A stretch of DNA of 64,000 nt from positions 1,490,327 through 1,554,326 of the forward strand of contig NZ_VUOC01000004.1 in NCBI RefSeq assembly GCF_008386695.1, read 5' to 3'. The notes beneath the pieces are model-generated. The model was given only the letters and a program-made list of their open reading frames with translations, did not search any database and was not told the origin of the DNA. Both the position numbers and the translations under genes were made by a program. Below, piece after piece: positions 1 to 8,517 of the stretch (positions are counted from its first letter, which is position 1; each line of letters opens with the position of its first letter). The DNA comes from Chitinophaga agrisoli (GTDB lineage: Bacteria > Bacteroidota > Bacteroidia > Chitinophagales > Chitinophagaceae).

Positions 1-638
1 GCATTGGTATATTCCAGGTCGTCTACGCCCCCGGCCAGGTCGTAAGACATATATTTAAGCAACGCGCCTGTTTTTACCGCAGACCAGGGCTCCGGGCGAT
101 AGTCCAGCAGTTTATATTCCACGGCCAGCTCATCGTAAGACAGCCCTTTGATATAGGCGTTTATACCGGCCGTATAGGCGGCTATCATCATACGCGTGCT
201 GCTGTCCTTTAACATCTCCTTCGCCGCCGCTTCTGCAGCGTAGCCCATACCCATACGGCGTTGCTCGCGGTCATAGCCCAGCATTTTACTGCCTAAGATC
301 TCGGAAAGACGGCCCTGGGCAGCCAGTGTCTGGAGCTCCATCTGCCAAAGCCGGTCGCGGGCATGCAGATAGCCTTCCGCATAATAGGCATCCGCATCCT
401 GCTGCGCAAAAATATGCGGCACCATACGGTCATCCAGCCACACCTCTACTTTGCCTTTGAGGCCCGGCAGGGACAGCTCATCGTTATAGTCTTTGCCTAT
501 AGGCTCCGCATTCTGCCAAAAGCCGGTCTGTGGGCTTAAGAATTTACCAAGCGGAGGTAATGGGCCCCATTTGCGATTCAGGGCGCCGATCAACAACAGG
601 GTAATTGCGGTGGAAACAATAAAGGGAAGAAATCTCAT
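1..638 (-). CDS. Penicillin acylase family protein (partial, C-terminus outside window)
   Basis: The reverse strand reads open from an ATG at 638 to the window edge, giving the first 212 or so residues. The N-terminus has a hydrophobic segment (residues about 3-20) that fits a signal anchor. The stretch HARDRLWQMELQ, near residue 93, is the hallmark of the alpha chain of penicillin acylase-type Ntn hydrolases, which cleave amide bonds of beta-lactam side chains, acyl-homoserine lactones or related substrates in the periplasm. The catalytic serine, which follows the self-cleaved spacer, lies beyond the window, so activity cannot be judged. An 8-bp-period repeat sits directly upstream of the start. 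The substrate is unknown. Confidence 0.85.
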   Translation of the reverse strand, partial: MRFLPFIVSTAITLLLIGALNRKWGPLPPLGKFLSPQTGFWQNAEPIGKDYNDELSLPGLKGKVEVWLDDRMVPHIFAQQDADAYYAEGYLHARDRLWQMELQTLAAQGRLSEILGSKMLGYDREQRRMGMGYAAEAAAKEMLKDSSTRMMIAAYTAGINAYIKGLSYDELAVEYKLLDYRPEPWSAVKTGALLKYMSYDLAGGVDDLEYTN

Positions 639-639
639 A

Positions 640-670
640 GAATGTGCTGATATGCTAAATATGCTGATGA
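640..670. repeat. Degenerate 8-bp tandem repeat (GCTRATGT) before the acylase gene
   Basis: Units gctgatat, gctaaatat (one extra base) and gctgatga follow each other just upstream of the acylase start codon. The same unit and phase occur upstream of the patatin gene (4783-4838) and rlmB (9321-9358). Confidence 0.6.
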
Positions 671-696
671 AGTTAGGATAAAAAATGCAATTGAGA

Positions 697-1809
697 TCAA
701 CTGCCTGTCAGCACATTTACACAGCGGTCCACTTCTTCTATGGTATTAAAGCTATGTAATACAATACGCAGGCGCTCCTGCCCTTTGGGCACTGTAGGAT
801 GCAGGATGGGCCTTATATCCAGGCCAGCCTCCTGTAAGGCACCCGCCTGTTTGCGTGTATACTCATTACCCGGCGTTAGAACGATCTGGATAGGCGTTTC
901 ACTGGGCAGCACCTGTAACGAGCGGGTCCCCTCCCGGAAATGCCGGATAAGCCCCTGCAGCTGCTCCCTGGCGGCCGTCATGTAGGGAAACAGGTTATAG
1001 CTGGCCATAATGGCCGCTATAGCAGTAGGCGGTAATGCCGTGGTATATATAAAAGACCTCGAAAAATTCAGCAGGTATTGGCGCAATGCCTCTGATCCCA
1101 ATACAATAGCACCATGGCAGCCTACGGCCTTACCAAAAGTATGTACCCTGGCAAAACAGGCGTCTGCTAACCCTGACGCCTGTACCAAACCTTCGCCCCG
1201 GGGACCTGCTACGCCGGTAGCATGGGCTTCATCCACTATCAGGTAAGCTTCTTTTGTGGCACAAAGGGCGGCTATGGCCTTTAACGGGGCCATATCCCCA
1301 TCCATGGAGTATACGGATTCAACGGCTACGAAGACCCGGCCACTGGTACGTTGCAGCTTTTTTTCCAGGTCCTCCACATCATTATGCAGAAAAGAAAAGG
1401 ATTGCGCCCTGCCCAGGCGGATGCCATCCCGTATGGAGGCATGTATTAGCTGATCATAGATCACTGTGTCCTCTTTCTGTGGCACACAGGAAAACAGCCC
1501 TACATTGGCATCGTAACCGGAGTTGTAGATAAGCCCCGCGGGCGCGGCATGAAAAGCGGCCAGGTTATTTTCTGCTTCCTCTATCCAGGCATAGTTACCG
1601 GCCAGCAGTCTGGAGCCGGTGCTGCCGTGCATATAGGGCCTTTCTCCCAGCAAGGTATGTACCGCCTCCTGCATGGCGGCGCTACGGGCCAGCCCCAGGT
1701 AATCGTTAGAACAAAAATCTACCATATGCGGCGCCGGCAGCTTCAGTTGCCGTAAAGCCTGTTGTGAGCGGCGCTGCTCCAGCTGCGCGAGCAGAAAATC
1801 ATCTTGCAT
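697..1809 (-). CDS. bioF: 8-amino-7-oxononanoate synthase-like PLP enzyme (BioF family)
   Basis: This 370-residue protein belongs to the alpha-oxoamine synthase family, which condenses an acyl-CoA (or acyl-ACP) with an amino acid; BioF itself makes 8-amino-7-oxononanoate from pimeloyl thioester and L-alanine for biotin. Visible motifs are FCSNDYLGLA near residue 32, the DEAHATG segment (D193, H196) that contacts the cofactor, and the Schiff-base lysine K227 in HTFGKAVG. The length is slightly short for BioF (about 385). No other biotin gene is adjacent, so a related role such as 2-amino-3-ketobutyrate CoA ligase is not excluded. It is divergent from miaE. Its -7 box lies 4 nt before the ATG, which suggests a leaderless message. 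Confidence 0.8.
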   Translation of the reverse strand: MQDDFLLAQLEQRRSQQALRQLKLPAPHMVDFCSNDYLGLARSAAMQEAVHTLLGERPYMHGSTGSRLLAGNYAWIEEAENNLAAFHAAPAGLIYNSGYDANVGLFSCVPQKEDTVIYDQLIHASIRDGIRLGRAQSFSFLHNDVEDLEKKLQRTSGRVFVAVESVYSMDGDMAPLKAIAALCATKEAYLIVDEAHATGVAGPRGEGLVQASGLADACFARVHTFGKAVGCHGAIVLGSEALRQYLLNFSRSFIYTTALPPTAIAAIMASYNLFPYMTAAREQLQGLIRHFREGTRSLQVLPSETPIQIVLTPGNEYTRKQAGALQEAGLDIRPILHPTVPKGQERLRIVLHSFNTIEEVDRCVNVLTGS

Positions 1810-1813
1810 GGTC

Positions 1814-1821
1814 CAAAGCTA
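1814..1821 (-). promoter_or_regulatory. -7 box of bioF, 4 nt before the start codon
   Basis: The reverse strand reads TAGCTTTG, then GACC, then ATG. It matches the Bacteroidota -7 consensus TAnnTTTG. No clear -33 TTTG is seen. The spacing would put the transcript start at or beside the A of the ATG. Confidence 0.6.
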
Positions 1822-1917
1822 AGAAAAAGTCAATAGTTCATAGATACTCCCAGCCGTAATTGCGCAGCGCATTACCGGTACGTGTGACCTTGTGGCTGCA
1901 TACTGCCAGCGATTCCC

Positions 1918-1925
1918 TATTTTTG
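1918..1925 (+). promoter_or_regulatory. -7 box of miaE
   Basis: TATTTTTG matches TAnnTTTG and lies 20 nt before the ATG at 1946. A TTG at 1890-1892 could be the -33 element, although the 25-nt spacer is a little long. The box lies downstream of an earlier in-frame start (1892), so it supports starting the gene at 1946. Confidence 0.5.
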
Positions 1926-1945
1926 CCGCTGAATTGACTGAGCTT

Positions 1946-2542
1946 ATGTCCAAAGTTTCCATCCTTGGCCTGCAATTGCCTACTGATCCCCGTTGGGTAG
2001 ACCTTGCCTCCATATCCCTGGAGGCCGTATTGACCGATCATGCCTTCTGCGAGCAAAAGGCCGCTACCGCCTGTATATCACTGATACAACGCTACCCGGA
2101 AAAAGACCGGCTGGTAGAGGACCTGGCGCCCATCGTTACAGAGGAATGGGGTCATTTCAGGCAGGTACTGGCAGAGATGAAAAAACGTGGTTTTACCTTA
2201 GGCAAACAACGGAAAGACGCCTACGTAAATGCCCTGATGCAATACCAGCTGAAAGGCGGTACCGCAGAAGGCCAGCTGCTCGATAAACTGCTGGTATGCG
2301 CCCTTATAGAGGCCCGCAGCTGCGAACGTTTCCGCCTGCTCAGCGAAGGGCTGGAAGATGATTACCTGCGCGATTTTTACCGCAAATTCATGATCTCAGA
2401 AGCAGGGCATTACCGCCTGTTCATCGACCTGGCAAGGGAATACGTAGCAGAAGAGAAAGTAACCCAACGCTGGCAGTACTGGCTGCAAACAGAGGCAGAG
2501 ATCCTGAAGGAAATGGAAGTGCGGGGTGACCGGATGCATTAG
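1946..2542 (+). CDS. miaE: tRNA-(ms2io6A37) hydroxylase MiaE
   Basis: The 198-residue protein is a ferritin-like diiron monooxygenase. MiaE hydroxylates the isopentenyl group of 2-methylthio-N6-isopentenyl-adenosine at position 37 of tRNAs that read UNN codons. Candidate iron ligands are E36 (FCEQKA), E67 and H70 (EEWGH), E122 (EARSCE) and E152 and H155 (SEAGH), the expected ExxH pairs of the fold. The start at 1946 is chosen over 1892 because a promoter box lies between them and family homology begins there. The stop overlaps the stop of the convergent patatin gene by 4 bases. Confidence 0.9.
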   Translation: MSKVSILGLQLPTDPRWVDLASISLEAVLTDHAFCEQKAATACISLIQRYPEKDRLVEDLAPIVTEEWGHFRQVLAEMKKRGFTLGKQRKDAYVNALMQYQLKGGTAEGQLLDKLLVCALIEARSCERFRLLSEGLEDDYLRDFYRKFMISEAGHYRLFIDLAREYVAEEKVTQRWQYWLQTEAEILKEMEVRGDRMH

Positions 2543-4782
2543 AAATTAAACCCGATATTCACATAGAACTTTAACCTGCCATCCTGGTCGCTATACATCA
2601 GCGAGGCTTCCATGGGGCCCAAACGGGAGTTATAACCAGCTGTAAGGGCATAACCGCTTAGGTAATTATATTTGGCCTCCACATTGCCGTTAAAGTCATA
2701 TACACCCAGCCCTATGCGCGGCAATACAAATATGTTCCTGAACATCTCATACTGGTAGGCCAGTTGTACTACCGCCGCGCTGGAGGTCATCACCTCTCCC
2801 TCATAGATACCGGGAAACAACAACTGGTGATGGGCTACATTGTTTAAGCCGCCCAACAGATAACCATTCATGAGCGGCTGGTTGTAGTTGAAATTAATGC
2901 CTGCGCCGGCGTCAAACTCCAGGGCGCTTTTCCTGCCAAATGGAAAATAATATTTCATCTGCATCATGGCATGTTTGTAATTAGGGAAGGTGAAGCCCAG
3001 GGTATCCAGCGGCACCTCATGATCTCCCCGCCAGGCGCGGAAACCGGGATGCTGATTATATACATAGCCCGCCTCCAGCTGCATATCCATGCCCTTACGG
3101 GGATAGATCTTACGGTCCAGCGAATTAACGCCGTAGTAGAAATAGGTATTCCAATGGTTGCTATTACCTTTTATCTCCTCAAAGGCGTCAAAACTGGGCC
3201 GGTAGTTCAGGTACTCCCAACGGCTGCCTATACCTATGGTCATTACGCGGTTCAGCGCATATTGCATATGGATGCTGGCATTGGCATACTTGGTACGGTA
3301 CTGCTGCTGGCGCAGAAAATTCTGGTATACATTTAACCCGTTATTCTCAAAATAAATGCCCATACCAAACCCAAAGCTCCTCTTCAGCCCCAGGTATTTA
3401 AAGTACTCCCCTGCCACCCGCGGGTTCTCGCTAATGGCCACGGAAACAAAGGAGCGGGAGTTGGGTACGATGAAATTACGTTGCGTAAGGTTTATAATGG
3501 CGCTGGCGTTGGTGAAGGTGTTGTACTGCAGCGCAAACTTCACATATGTAAGCGGGTTCTCCTCTACATGTATATCCATATGCCCTTTAGCCGGGCCTTG
3601 CGGGACAATATCATAAGTGATCTGCTTATAAAAGCGGGTGCCAAATACGTTCTGCACCGCCAGTTGCATTTGCTCCGGATTGTAGCAGCCGCCGGGCTTT
3701 AGCCCCAGGCGGCCCCGGAAGAACTTTTCATCAGAATGTACCAGGCCATGTACCGTAATGCCGGTCAGCTCCACATCCGGCGTAAAAGGCAGGCGGTTCT
3801 TTTTAAAAGGCGGCATGGGATACAGGGCATTCAGCGAATCTGCCAGGTGTTTGAACACCGGGTACATCTCCCGGCCTTTGCGCCTGCCTATTTCAATGAT
3901 GGAGTCCACACTGCCAAAACTGGCGGCGGAATAGTCTTCCAGGTCATGCCGGATATAGATATCACAGGCTTTACGGGCCGCTTTAAAATCAGCCGCATCC
4001 TTGTAAAAGCCCAGCTGGTAAATAATGTCAAAAGGGGTGGTCAGCTGGTCTGCTTTGCGCAGCCCGCCTGCTACATTGGAGCCAATAACTATATCTGCCC
4101 CCATCTCCTTGGCGGTGATCACCGGAAAATTGCGCACCACGCCGCCGTCTACCAGGCTGCGATCCCCTATCCGTACGGCCGTAAAAATAGACGGGATGGC
4201 CATACTGGCCCGTACGCTGGGAACGATCTGGCCGGTGTCCAGGGTAACAATATCACCGGTGGCCACATCCGTGGCAATACATTTAAAGGGGATATTAAAC
4301 TGGGAAAAATCGCGTATATCCCGGGCCGGCCAGCACAACCGGGCCAGCTCCAGCCATAACTGCTCGCCGGTGATCACCCCGGAGGCCAGTTTGGGTTTGC
4401 CATATTCAAAAGGGATCTCGATGATGTATTTGCCGTATTCGCTTTTTTCTTCGTAGGCAATATCTTTCAGCGGGGGTTGGTTGGCAAACAGATTATCCCA
4501 GTCCAGCTGGTGGGCCAATGCTTCTATGGTATCGCCGGAATAGCCCATGGCATACAGGGCCCCTACGATGCTGCCCATGCTGGTGCCGGTAATGTAATCG
4601 ATCTTCAGCCCCGCGCTGTCAATAGCTTCCAGGATGCCGATATGGGCCAGCCCTTTTGCACCGCCACCACTGAGGGTTAATCCGATCTTAGGCCTGCCCT
4701 TGTCCGATTGCGCCAACAGTCTGGCAGGGGCTGTACAATATCCAAACAATAAAACGGCTAGTATTACGCTATAAACCCTCAT
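2539..4782 (-). CDS. Patatin-like phospholipase fused to an outer-membrane surface-antigen barrel
   Basis: The 747-residue protein has a signal peptide (about residues 1-25), then a patatin domain with the oxyanion loop SGGGAKG (38-44), nucleophile S68 in GTSMG, and the DGG motif with catalytic D212. A POTRA-like segment (about 345-415) follows. The rest has the alternating aromatic pattern of a 16-strand Omp85/TpsB-type barrel and ends in Phe (VNIGFNF), as barrels do. The arrangement resembles PlpD-type (type Vd) proteins and RssA-barrel proteins of Bacteroidota, in which the lipase is exported or kept at the outer membrane. The likely activity is phospholipase A1/A2 or lipid remodelling; the natural lipid is unknown. 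An 8-bp-period repeat runs from its start codon upstream. Confidence 0.9.
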   Translation of the reverse strand: MRVYSVILAVLLFGYCTAPARLLAQSDKGRPKIGLTLSGGGAKGLAHIGILEAIDSAGLKIDYITGTSMGSIVGALYAMGYSGDTIEALAHQLDWDNLFANQPPLKDIAYEEKSEYGKYIIEIPFEYGKPKLASGVITGEQLWLELARLCWPARDIRDFSQFNIPFKCIATDVATGDIVTLDTGQIVPSVRASMAIPSIFTAVRIGDRSLVDGGVVRNFPVITAKEMGADIVIGSNVAGGLRKADQLTTPFDIIYQLGFYKDAADFKAARKACDIYIRHDLEDYSAASFGSVDSIIEIGRRKGREMYPVFKHLADSLNALYPMPPFKKNRLPFTPDVELTGITVHGLVHSDEKFFRGRLGLKPGGCYNPEQMQLAVQNVFGTRFYKQITYDIVPQGPAKGHMDIHVEENPLTYVKFALQYNTFTNASAIINLTQRNFIVPNSRSFVSVAISENPRVAGEYFKYLGLKRSFGFGMGIYFENNGLNVYQNFLRQQQYRTKYANASIHMQYALNRVMTIGIGSRWEYLNYRPSFDAFEEIKGNSNHWNTYFYYGVNSLDRKIYPRKGMDMQLEAGYVYNQHPGFRAWRGDHEVPLDTLGFTFPNYKHAMMQMKYYFPFGRKSALEFDAGAGINFNYNQPLMNGYLLGGLNNVAHHQLLFPGIYEGEVMTSSAAVVQLAYQYEMFRNIFVLPRIGLGVYDFNGNVEAKYNYLSGYALTAGYNSRLGPMEASLMYSDQDGRLKFYVNIGFNF

Positions 4783-4838
4783 GCTAATGTCCTGATGTCC
4801 TGTTGTGCTGATAGGCTAATGTGCTGACCTGCTGATGA
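4783..4838. repeat. Seven 8-bp tandem units (GCTRATGT) upstream of the patatin gene
   Basis: Starting next to the start codon, the units read gctaatgt, cctgatgt, cctgttgt, gctgatag, gctaatgt, gctgacct and gctgatga, with no spacing change. This is the longest copy of the repeat seen also at 640-670 and 9321-9358. Confidence 0.7.
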
Positions 4839-4959
4839 TTAAGCCGGGATGTGTGCCGGCGCATCAGCCATTGGGCCCATTATCCAGTTTACTAAAGTTA
4901 AATGATTCACCTGACAGTAAAGACGCTCTTGTGCCTTGTTTCCCCTATAAAAGATCAAA

Positions 4960-4982
4960 ATAGTATAATATTTTTTTACTAT
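4960..4982. promoter_or_regulatory. AT-rich inverted repeat upstream of the MFS gene
   Basis: ATAGTA and TACTAT flank an 11-base AT-rich centre, about 70 bases before the transporter start. It could be an operator for an unlinked regulator. No regulator gene is adjacent and no clear -7 box was found in this 272-bp gap. Confidence 0.3.
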
Positions 4983-5054
4983 CTTCTCGGCCTTTTGTAA
5001 AGTGATGAAGCCGGGAAAATTCTATGGTCCTATATTAAAGACAACCATCTACGA

Positions 5055-6557
5055 ATGAAAAACACACAAAATGTTCAAAACATCTGGCAGGTGATCTTTG
5101 CTTCGTCTGCCGGCACTTTAATTGAATGGTACGATTTTTACATCTTCGGCAGCCTGTCAGCCATTATCTCAGAGAAATTCTTTCCGCCCAGCAACCCTGA
5201 CCTGGCCTATATTGCCACCCTGGCCACATTTGCGGTAGGTTTTATTGTGCGGCCTTTTGGGGCCATCATCTTTGGGCGCCTGGGTGATCTGGCAGGGCGT
5301 AAATATACCTTCCTGCTTACCCTGCTTATTATGGGCGGCTCCACCTTTGCCATAGGCCTGGTGCCGGATTATGCCAGCATTGGCATACTGGCGCCCATTA
5401 TCGTATTGCTGCTCCGGCTGTTACAGGGCCTGGCCCTGGGCGGTGAGTACGGCGGCGCGGCCACCTATGTGGCGGAACATGCGCCGGCCCACCAGCGCGG
5501 TTATTATACCAGCTTTATCCAAACCACGGCTACCCTGGGCCTGTTCGTATCCCTGGCCGTTATACTCGTTACGCGTAATGTGATGCGCCCGGAGGACTTT
5601 AACAGCTGGGGATGGCGTATCCCCTTCTGGCTGTCTGTATTCCTGGTGATCATGTCCTATTATATCCGCATCCGGTTAAAGGAATCGCCGCTGTTTGCGC
5701 AGCTCAAGGCAGAGGGCAAAACCTCCCGTAACCCGCTTAAGGAAAGCTTTGGCAAAAAAGAGAACCTGCAGCTGGTGCTGCTGGCCCTTTTTGGCGCTAC
5801 TATGGGCCAGGGCGTGGTATGGTATACAGGTCAGTTCTATGCGCTCTCCTTCCTGCAAAAGACCATGCAGCTGGAGTTTGTACAATCCAACGTGATCATT
5901 GCCATTGCGCTGGTACTGGGTACCCCGTTCTTTATCTATTTTGGGCGGCTGTCAGACAAAATAGGCCGTAAAAAGATCATGATGGGCGGCATGCTGCTGG
6001 CGGCGCTGGCTTATTATCCTATTTACCGCGCTATGGATAATAGCGTAAACCTGCAGCATAAACAGGAACTCGCCGGTCAATACCATATAGATAGTAACAT
6101 CAGCAATAATAAAGGCGTAAGCACGGAAAGGACCACCCGTACCCGTGTTTATGATGACGGTACACAGCTGAAGGAAACCACTACCGTTACAGCAGGTAAA
6201 ACAGAAATAAAGAAAGAAGTGGTGGTGAGCTATCGTACCCTCATCTGGCTGGTGCTGCTGGTGTTTATACAGGTGCTGTTTGTGACCATGGCCTATGCGC
6301 CTATTGCCGCATTTTTGGTGGAACTGTTCCCCACGCGCATACGGTATACCTCCATGTCACTGCCCTATCACCTGGGTAATGGGGTTTTCGGAGGCTTGTT
6401 GCCCACGATCTCCACCCTGCTGGTTACGCAAACAGGCAATCACCTGGCGGGGCTTATCTATCCTATCGCTATTGCGCTGATATGCTTTGTGGTAGGTATG
6501 CTGTTTATTAAGGAGAAAGGCGTGAATGAGTATGAGTTATCTAATGCCGTGCAATAG
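5055..6557 (+). CDS. MFS transporter, metabolite:H+ symporter (MHS/ProP-ShiA) family
   Basis: The 500-residue inner-membrane protein has about 12 predicted transmembrane helices. Family marks are EWYDFYIFG in helix 1, the MFS loop motif GRLGDLAGRKYT after helix 2, the charged LQGLALGGEYGGA in helix 4, and the repeated GRLSDKIGRKK after helix 8. MHS members import organic acids, betaines or shikimate-like compounds with protons. An unusual hydrophilic insert of about 60 residues lies between helices 9 and 10, predicted periplasmic, rich in Thr, Lys and Asn. The gene stands alone and ends at a bidirectional terminator shared with the convergent GSCFA gene. The substrate cannot be told from sequence. 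Confidence 0.88.
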   Translation: MKNTQNVQNIWQVIFASSAGTLIEWYDFYIFGSLSAIISEKFFPPSNPDLAYIATLATFAVGFIVRPFGAIIFGRLGDLAGRKYTFLLTLLIMGGSTFAIGLVPDYASIGILAPIIVLLLRLLQGLALGGEYGGAATYVAEHAPAHQRGYYTSFIQTTATLGLFVSLAVILVTRNVMRPEDFNSWGWRIPFWLSVFLVIMSYYIRIRLKESPLFAQLKAEGKTSRNPLKESFGKKENLQLVLLALFGATMGQGVVWYTGQFYALSFLQKTMQLEFVQSNVIIAIALVLGTPFFIYFGRLSDKIGRKKIMMGGMLLAALAYYPIYRAMDNSVNLQHKQELAGQYHIDSNISNNKGVSTERTTRTRVYDDGTQLKETTTVTAGKTEIKKEVVVSYRTLIWLVLLVFIQVLFVTMAYAPIAAFLVELFPTRIRYTSMSLPYHLGNGVFGGLLPTISTLLVTQTGNHLAGLIYPIAIALICFVVGMLFIKEKGVNEYELSNAVQ

Positions 6558-6575
6558 TGAGCATGATATTATTAG

Positions 6576-6613
6576 AAAAAGATCCCCGGTCCGTAATGGC
6601 CGGGGATTTTTTA
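6576..6613. terminator. Bidirectional Rho-independent terminator
   Basis: A 10-bp stem (6582-6591 with 6598-6607, one G-U pair) has a 6-base loop, an A-run on the left and a T-run on the right. It separates the converging MFS and GSCFA genes. Confidence 0.85.
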
Positions 6614-6631
6614 TTTTCCAGTTGAGTTTCA

Positions 6632-7618
6632 TTATATAGGGTATGCATTATTGAAATACCGCAATAACTCCCCCCACTCCAATTGCGGGTGCTGCAACTG
6701 CAGCTGTTGCACTTTCCGTGCGTAGGTTTGCCGGAACTGCTGATGCTGGGCGCTATCCCGGTTAAAGGGCTTATGGCGCGCCGCACGGTTAATATCTGCC
6801 ACCGCATGTAACAGCTGGTGGCTCTCCGGATGTATGCAGCTGTTCACAAAATGCTCCCACACATAATTTACCGCCGTTTCGTTAGGATGCACCAGGTCAT
6901 CGTTATAAAAGCGGTAATCCCGCAGATCGTCTATGACCAGCTCATAGGCCGGGAAATAAAAGAGGCGGTCAAACTTATTCACCATGTGATGTACCGCCTG
7001 TAACATTATAGCTTTGCTCAGGTTATTCTCCACTACCCCATCCCGCACATACCGCACCGGGCTAACGGTAAACAGTATATTCACATGCCGGTTCCGGAAA
7101 AACAGCCGGTGCATCATATTGTCCAATGCCGTAATGATCTCCTCTGCGGTGAGCAGCTTTTTATAGAAAGCGGCCATGGGCACTTTATGGCAGTTACCTA
7201 CCAGCTGGTTGTTTTCCTTTAAAACATAGGCATGGGCAGAGCCCAGGGTGATCACCAGCCAGCGGGCCTCTTCCAGGCGGCGGGCTGCCCGTTCCTGCAC
7301 CTTGTTGATGTTGTCCAGCATAATGGACGGCGTGCGCGCGGAAAAACGGCTATGATGGTCCCAGCTATGCCAGAGATCATCGTGTTTAAAAAGGTCTGCT
7401 TCCGTATACTGTTTATGATCCAGGTAACTATTTAAGGCCCTGGTAATGCTGAGGGGATTATACAGGATACCGTGCGGGTTCATTAGCGTGGGAAATAGAT
7501 GTTCCTGCAGCCTGTTACCCATCTCCTCCGCAAAACAGGAGCCCATCAGCAACAGCGGATCGTTATACGTGAGGGCCGGCTCCAGCGGCGCAACCGGAAA
7601 ACTTAGACGAAAATGCAT
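6632..7618 (-). CDS. GSCFA domain-containing protein
   Basis: The 328-residue protein carries the defining motif GSCFAEEM near residue 28 and matches the GSCFA family (Pfam PF08885), which belongs to the SGNH/GDSL-like hydrolase group. The expected G-S dyad at the motif and a late DDLVHPNETA (D and H near residues 250-255) agree with an SGNH-type catalytic arrangement. The substrate of the family is not established; esterase or acyl-transfer activity on glycans is plausible. It lies 13 bases downstream of the HMG-CoA lyase gene, on the same strand, in a run with rlmB. Confidence 0.85.
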   Translation of the reverse strand: MHFRLSFPVAPLEPALTYNDPLLLMGSCFAEEMGNRLQEHLFPTLMNPHGILYNPLSITRALNSYLDHKQYTEADLFKHDDLWHSWDHHSRFSARTPSIMLDNINKVQERAARRLEEARWLVITLGSAHAYVLKENNQLVGNCHKVPMAAFYKKLLTAEEIITALDNMMHRLFFRNRHVNILFTVSPVRYVRDGVVENNLSKAIMLQAVHHMVNKFDRLFYFPAYELVIDDLRDYRFYNDDLVHPNETAVNYVWEHFVNSCIHPESHQLLHAVADINRAARHKPFNRDSAQHQQFRQTYARKVQQLQLQHPQLEWGELLRYFNNAYPI

Positions 7619-7631
7619 GGTGAATTAGCTT

Positions 7632-8492
7632 TTAGCCGTTAGCACTTAGCTCAAATATTCTCTCCGCCATCCGTTGGGCGGCTTCCAGGGAAGCCTGGTT
7701 AAGCGATACTGCTTGTCCCTGCTCCTGGAAGAACCATAAGAGGTTTTCAGTGGCCAGGTTGCCTACCAGGTCATCCTTGGCCATGGGACAGCCGCCTATG
7801 CCTTTGATCGTGCTGTCAAAGCGGCGGCAACCCTGTGCATAAGCGGCCGACACTTTCTCTTCCCAGTTATGGGGGGCGGAATGGAAATGCGCGCCAAATT
7901 CTACCTGCGGATAGGCAGGTATCAGGGTGGCAAACAGCTTCGTAATAATATCCGGTTCGGCTACGCCCACGGTATCCGCCAGGGAGATAATAGAGACATC
8001 CATTTTTGCCAGCTCATCTACCCACTGCATAGCTACCCCGGCGTCATACGGATCGCCATAAGGATTACCAAAACCCATGGAGATATATACTACCAGCTGC
8101 TTACGGTTCTTGATGCAAAGTTCCTGCAGGGTTTGCACCAGCTCCAGCGACTCCGCAATGGTCTTGTTGGTATTACGTAACTGAAAAGTCTCTGAAATAG
8201 AGAAGGGATAACCCAGGTAATTCACCTGTTCAAACATCACCGCTTCCTCCGCGCCACGCTGGTTGGCCACAATAGCCAGCAGCTTACTGCCGCCGGCGGG
8301 TAGCTCCAGCTTTGACAGCACCTCCGCCGTATCCGCCATCTGGGGAATGGCCTTGGGCGATACAAAACTGCCAAAATCAATGGTATCAAAGCCCACCTGT
8401 AATAAGGTATTCAGGTAATCAACCTTATCTGCCGTGGAAATGGGATGATGCCATCCCTGCATTGCGTCGCGCGGACATTCGATGAGTTTCAT
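7632..8492 (-). CDS. mvaB: Hydroxymethylglutaryl-CoA lyase
   Basis: The 286-residue protein is an HMGL-like TIM-barrel enzyme. It starts with the family segment IECPRDAMQGW (the usual metal-binding D and R of PRDG/PRDA) and carries GAHFHSAPH (metal-binding HxH) near 200 and the loop CRRFDSTIKGIGGCPMA near 225-240, whose cysteine belongs to the conserved GxGGCP active-site loop. HMG-CoA lyase splits HMG-CoA into acetyl-CoA and acetoacetate in leucine breakdown. The usual DGLQ is DAMQ here. It sits in a same-strand run rlmB - lyase - GSCFA with gaps of 25 and 13 bases. Confidence 0.85.
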   Translation of the reverse strand: MKLIECPRDAMQGWHHPISTADKVDYLNTLLQVGFDTIDFGSFVSPKAIPQMADTAEVLSKLELPAGGSKLLAIVANQRGAEEAVMFEQVNYLGYPFSISETFQLRNTNKTIAESLELVQTLQELCIKNRKQLVVYISMGFGNPYGDPYDAGVAMQWVDELAKMDVSIISLADTVGVAEPDIITKLFATLIPAYPQVEFGAHFHSAPHNWEEKVSAAYAQGCRRFDSTIKGIGGCPMAKDDLVGNLATENLLWFFQEQGQAVSLNQASLEAAQRMAERIFELSANG

Positions 8493-8517
8493 CCGGTTAT
8501 TTTTTGTCTTTTATGCT

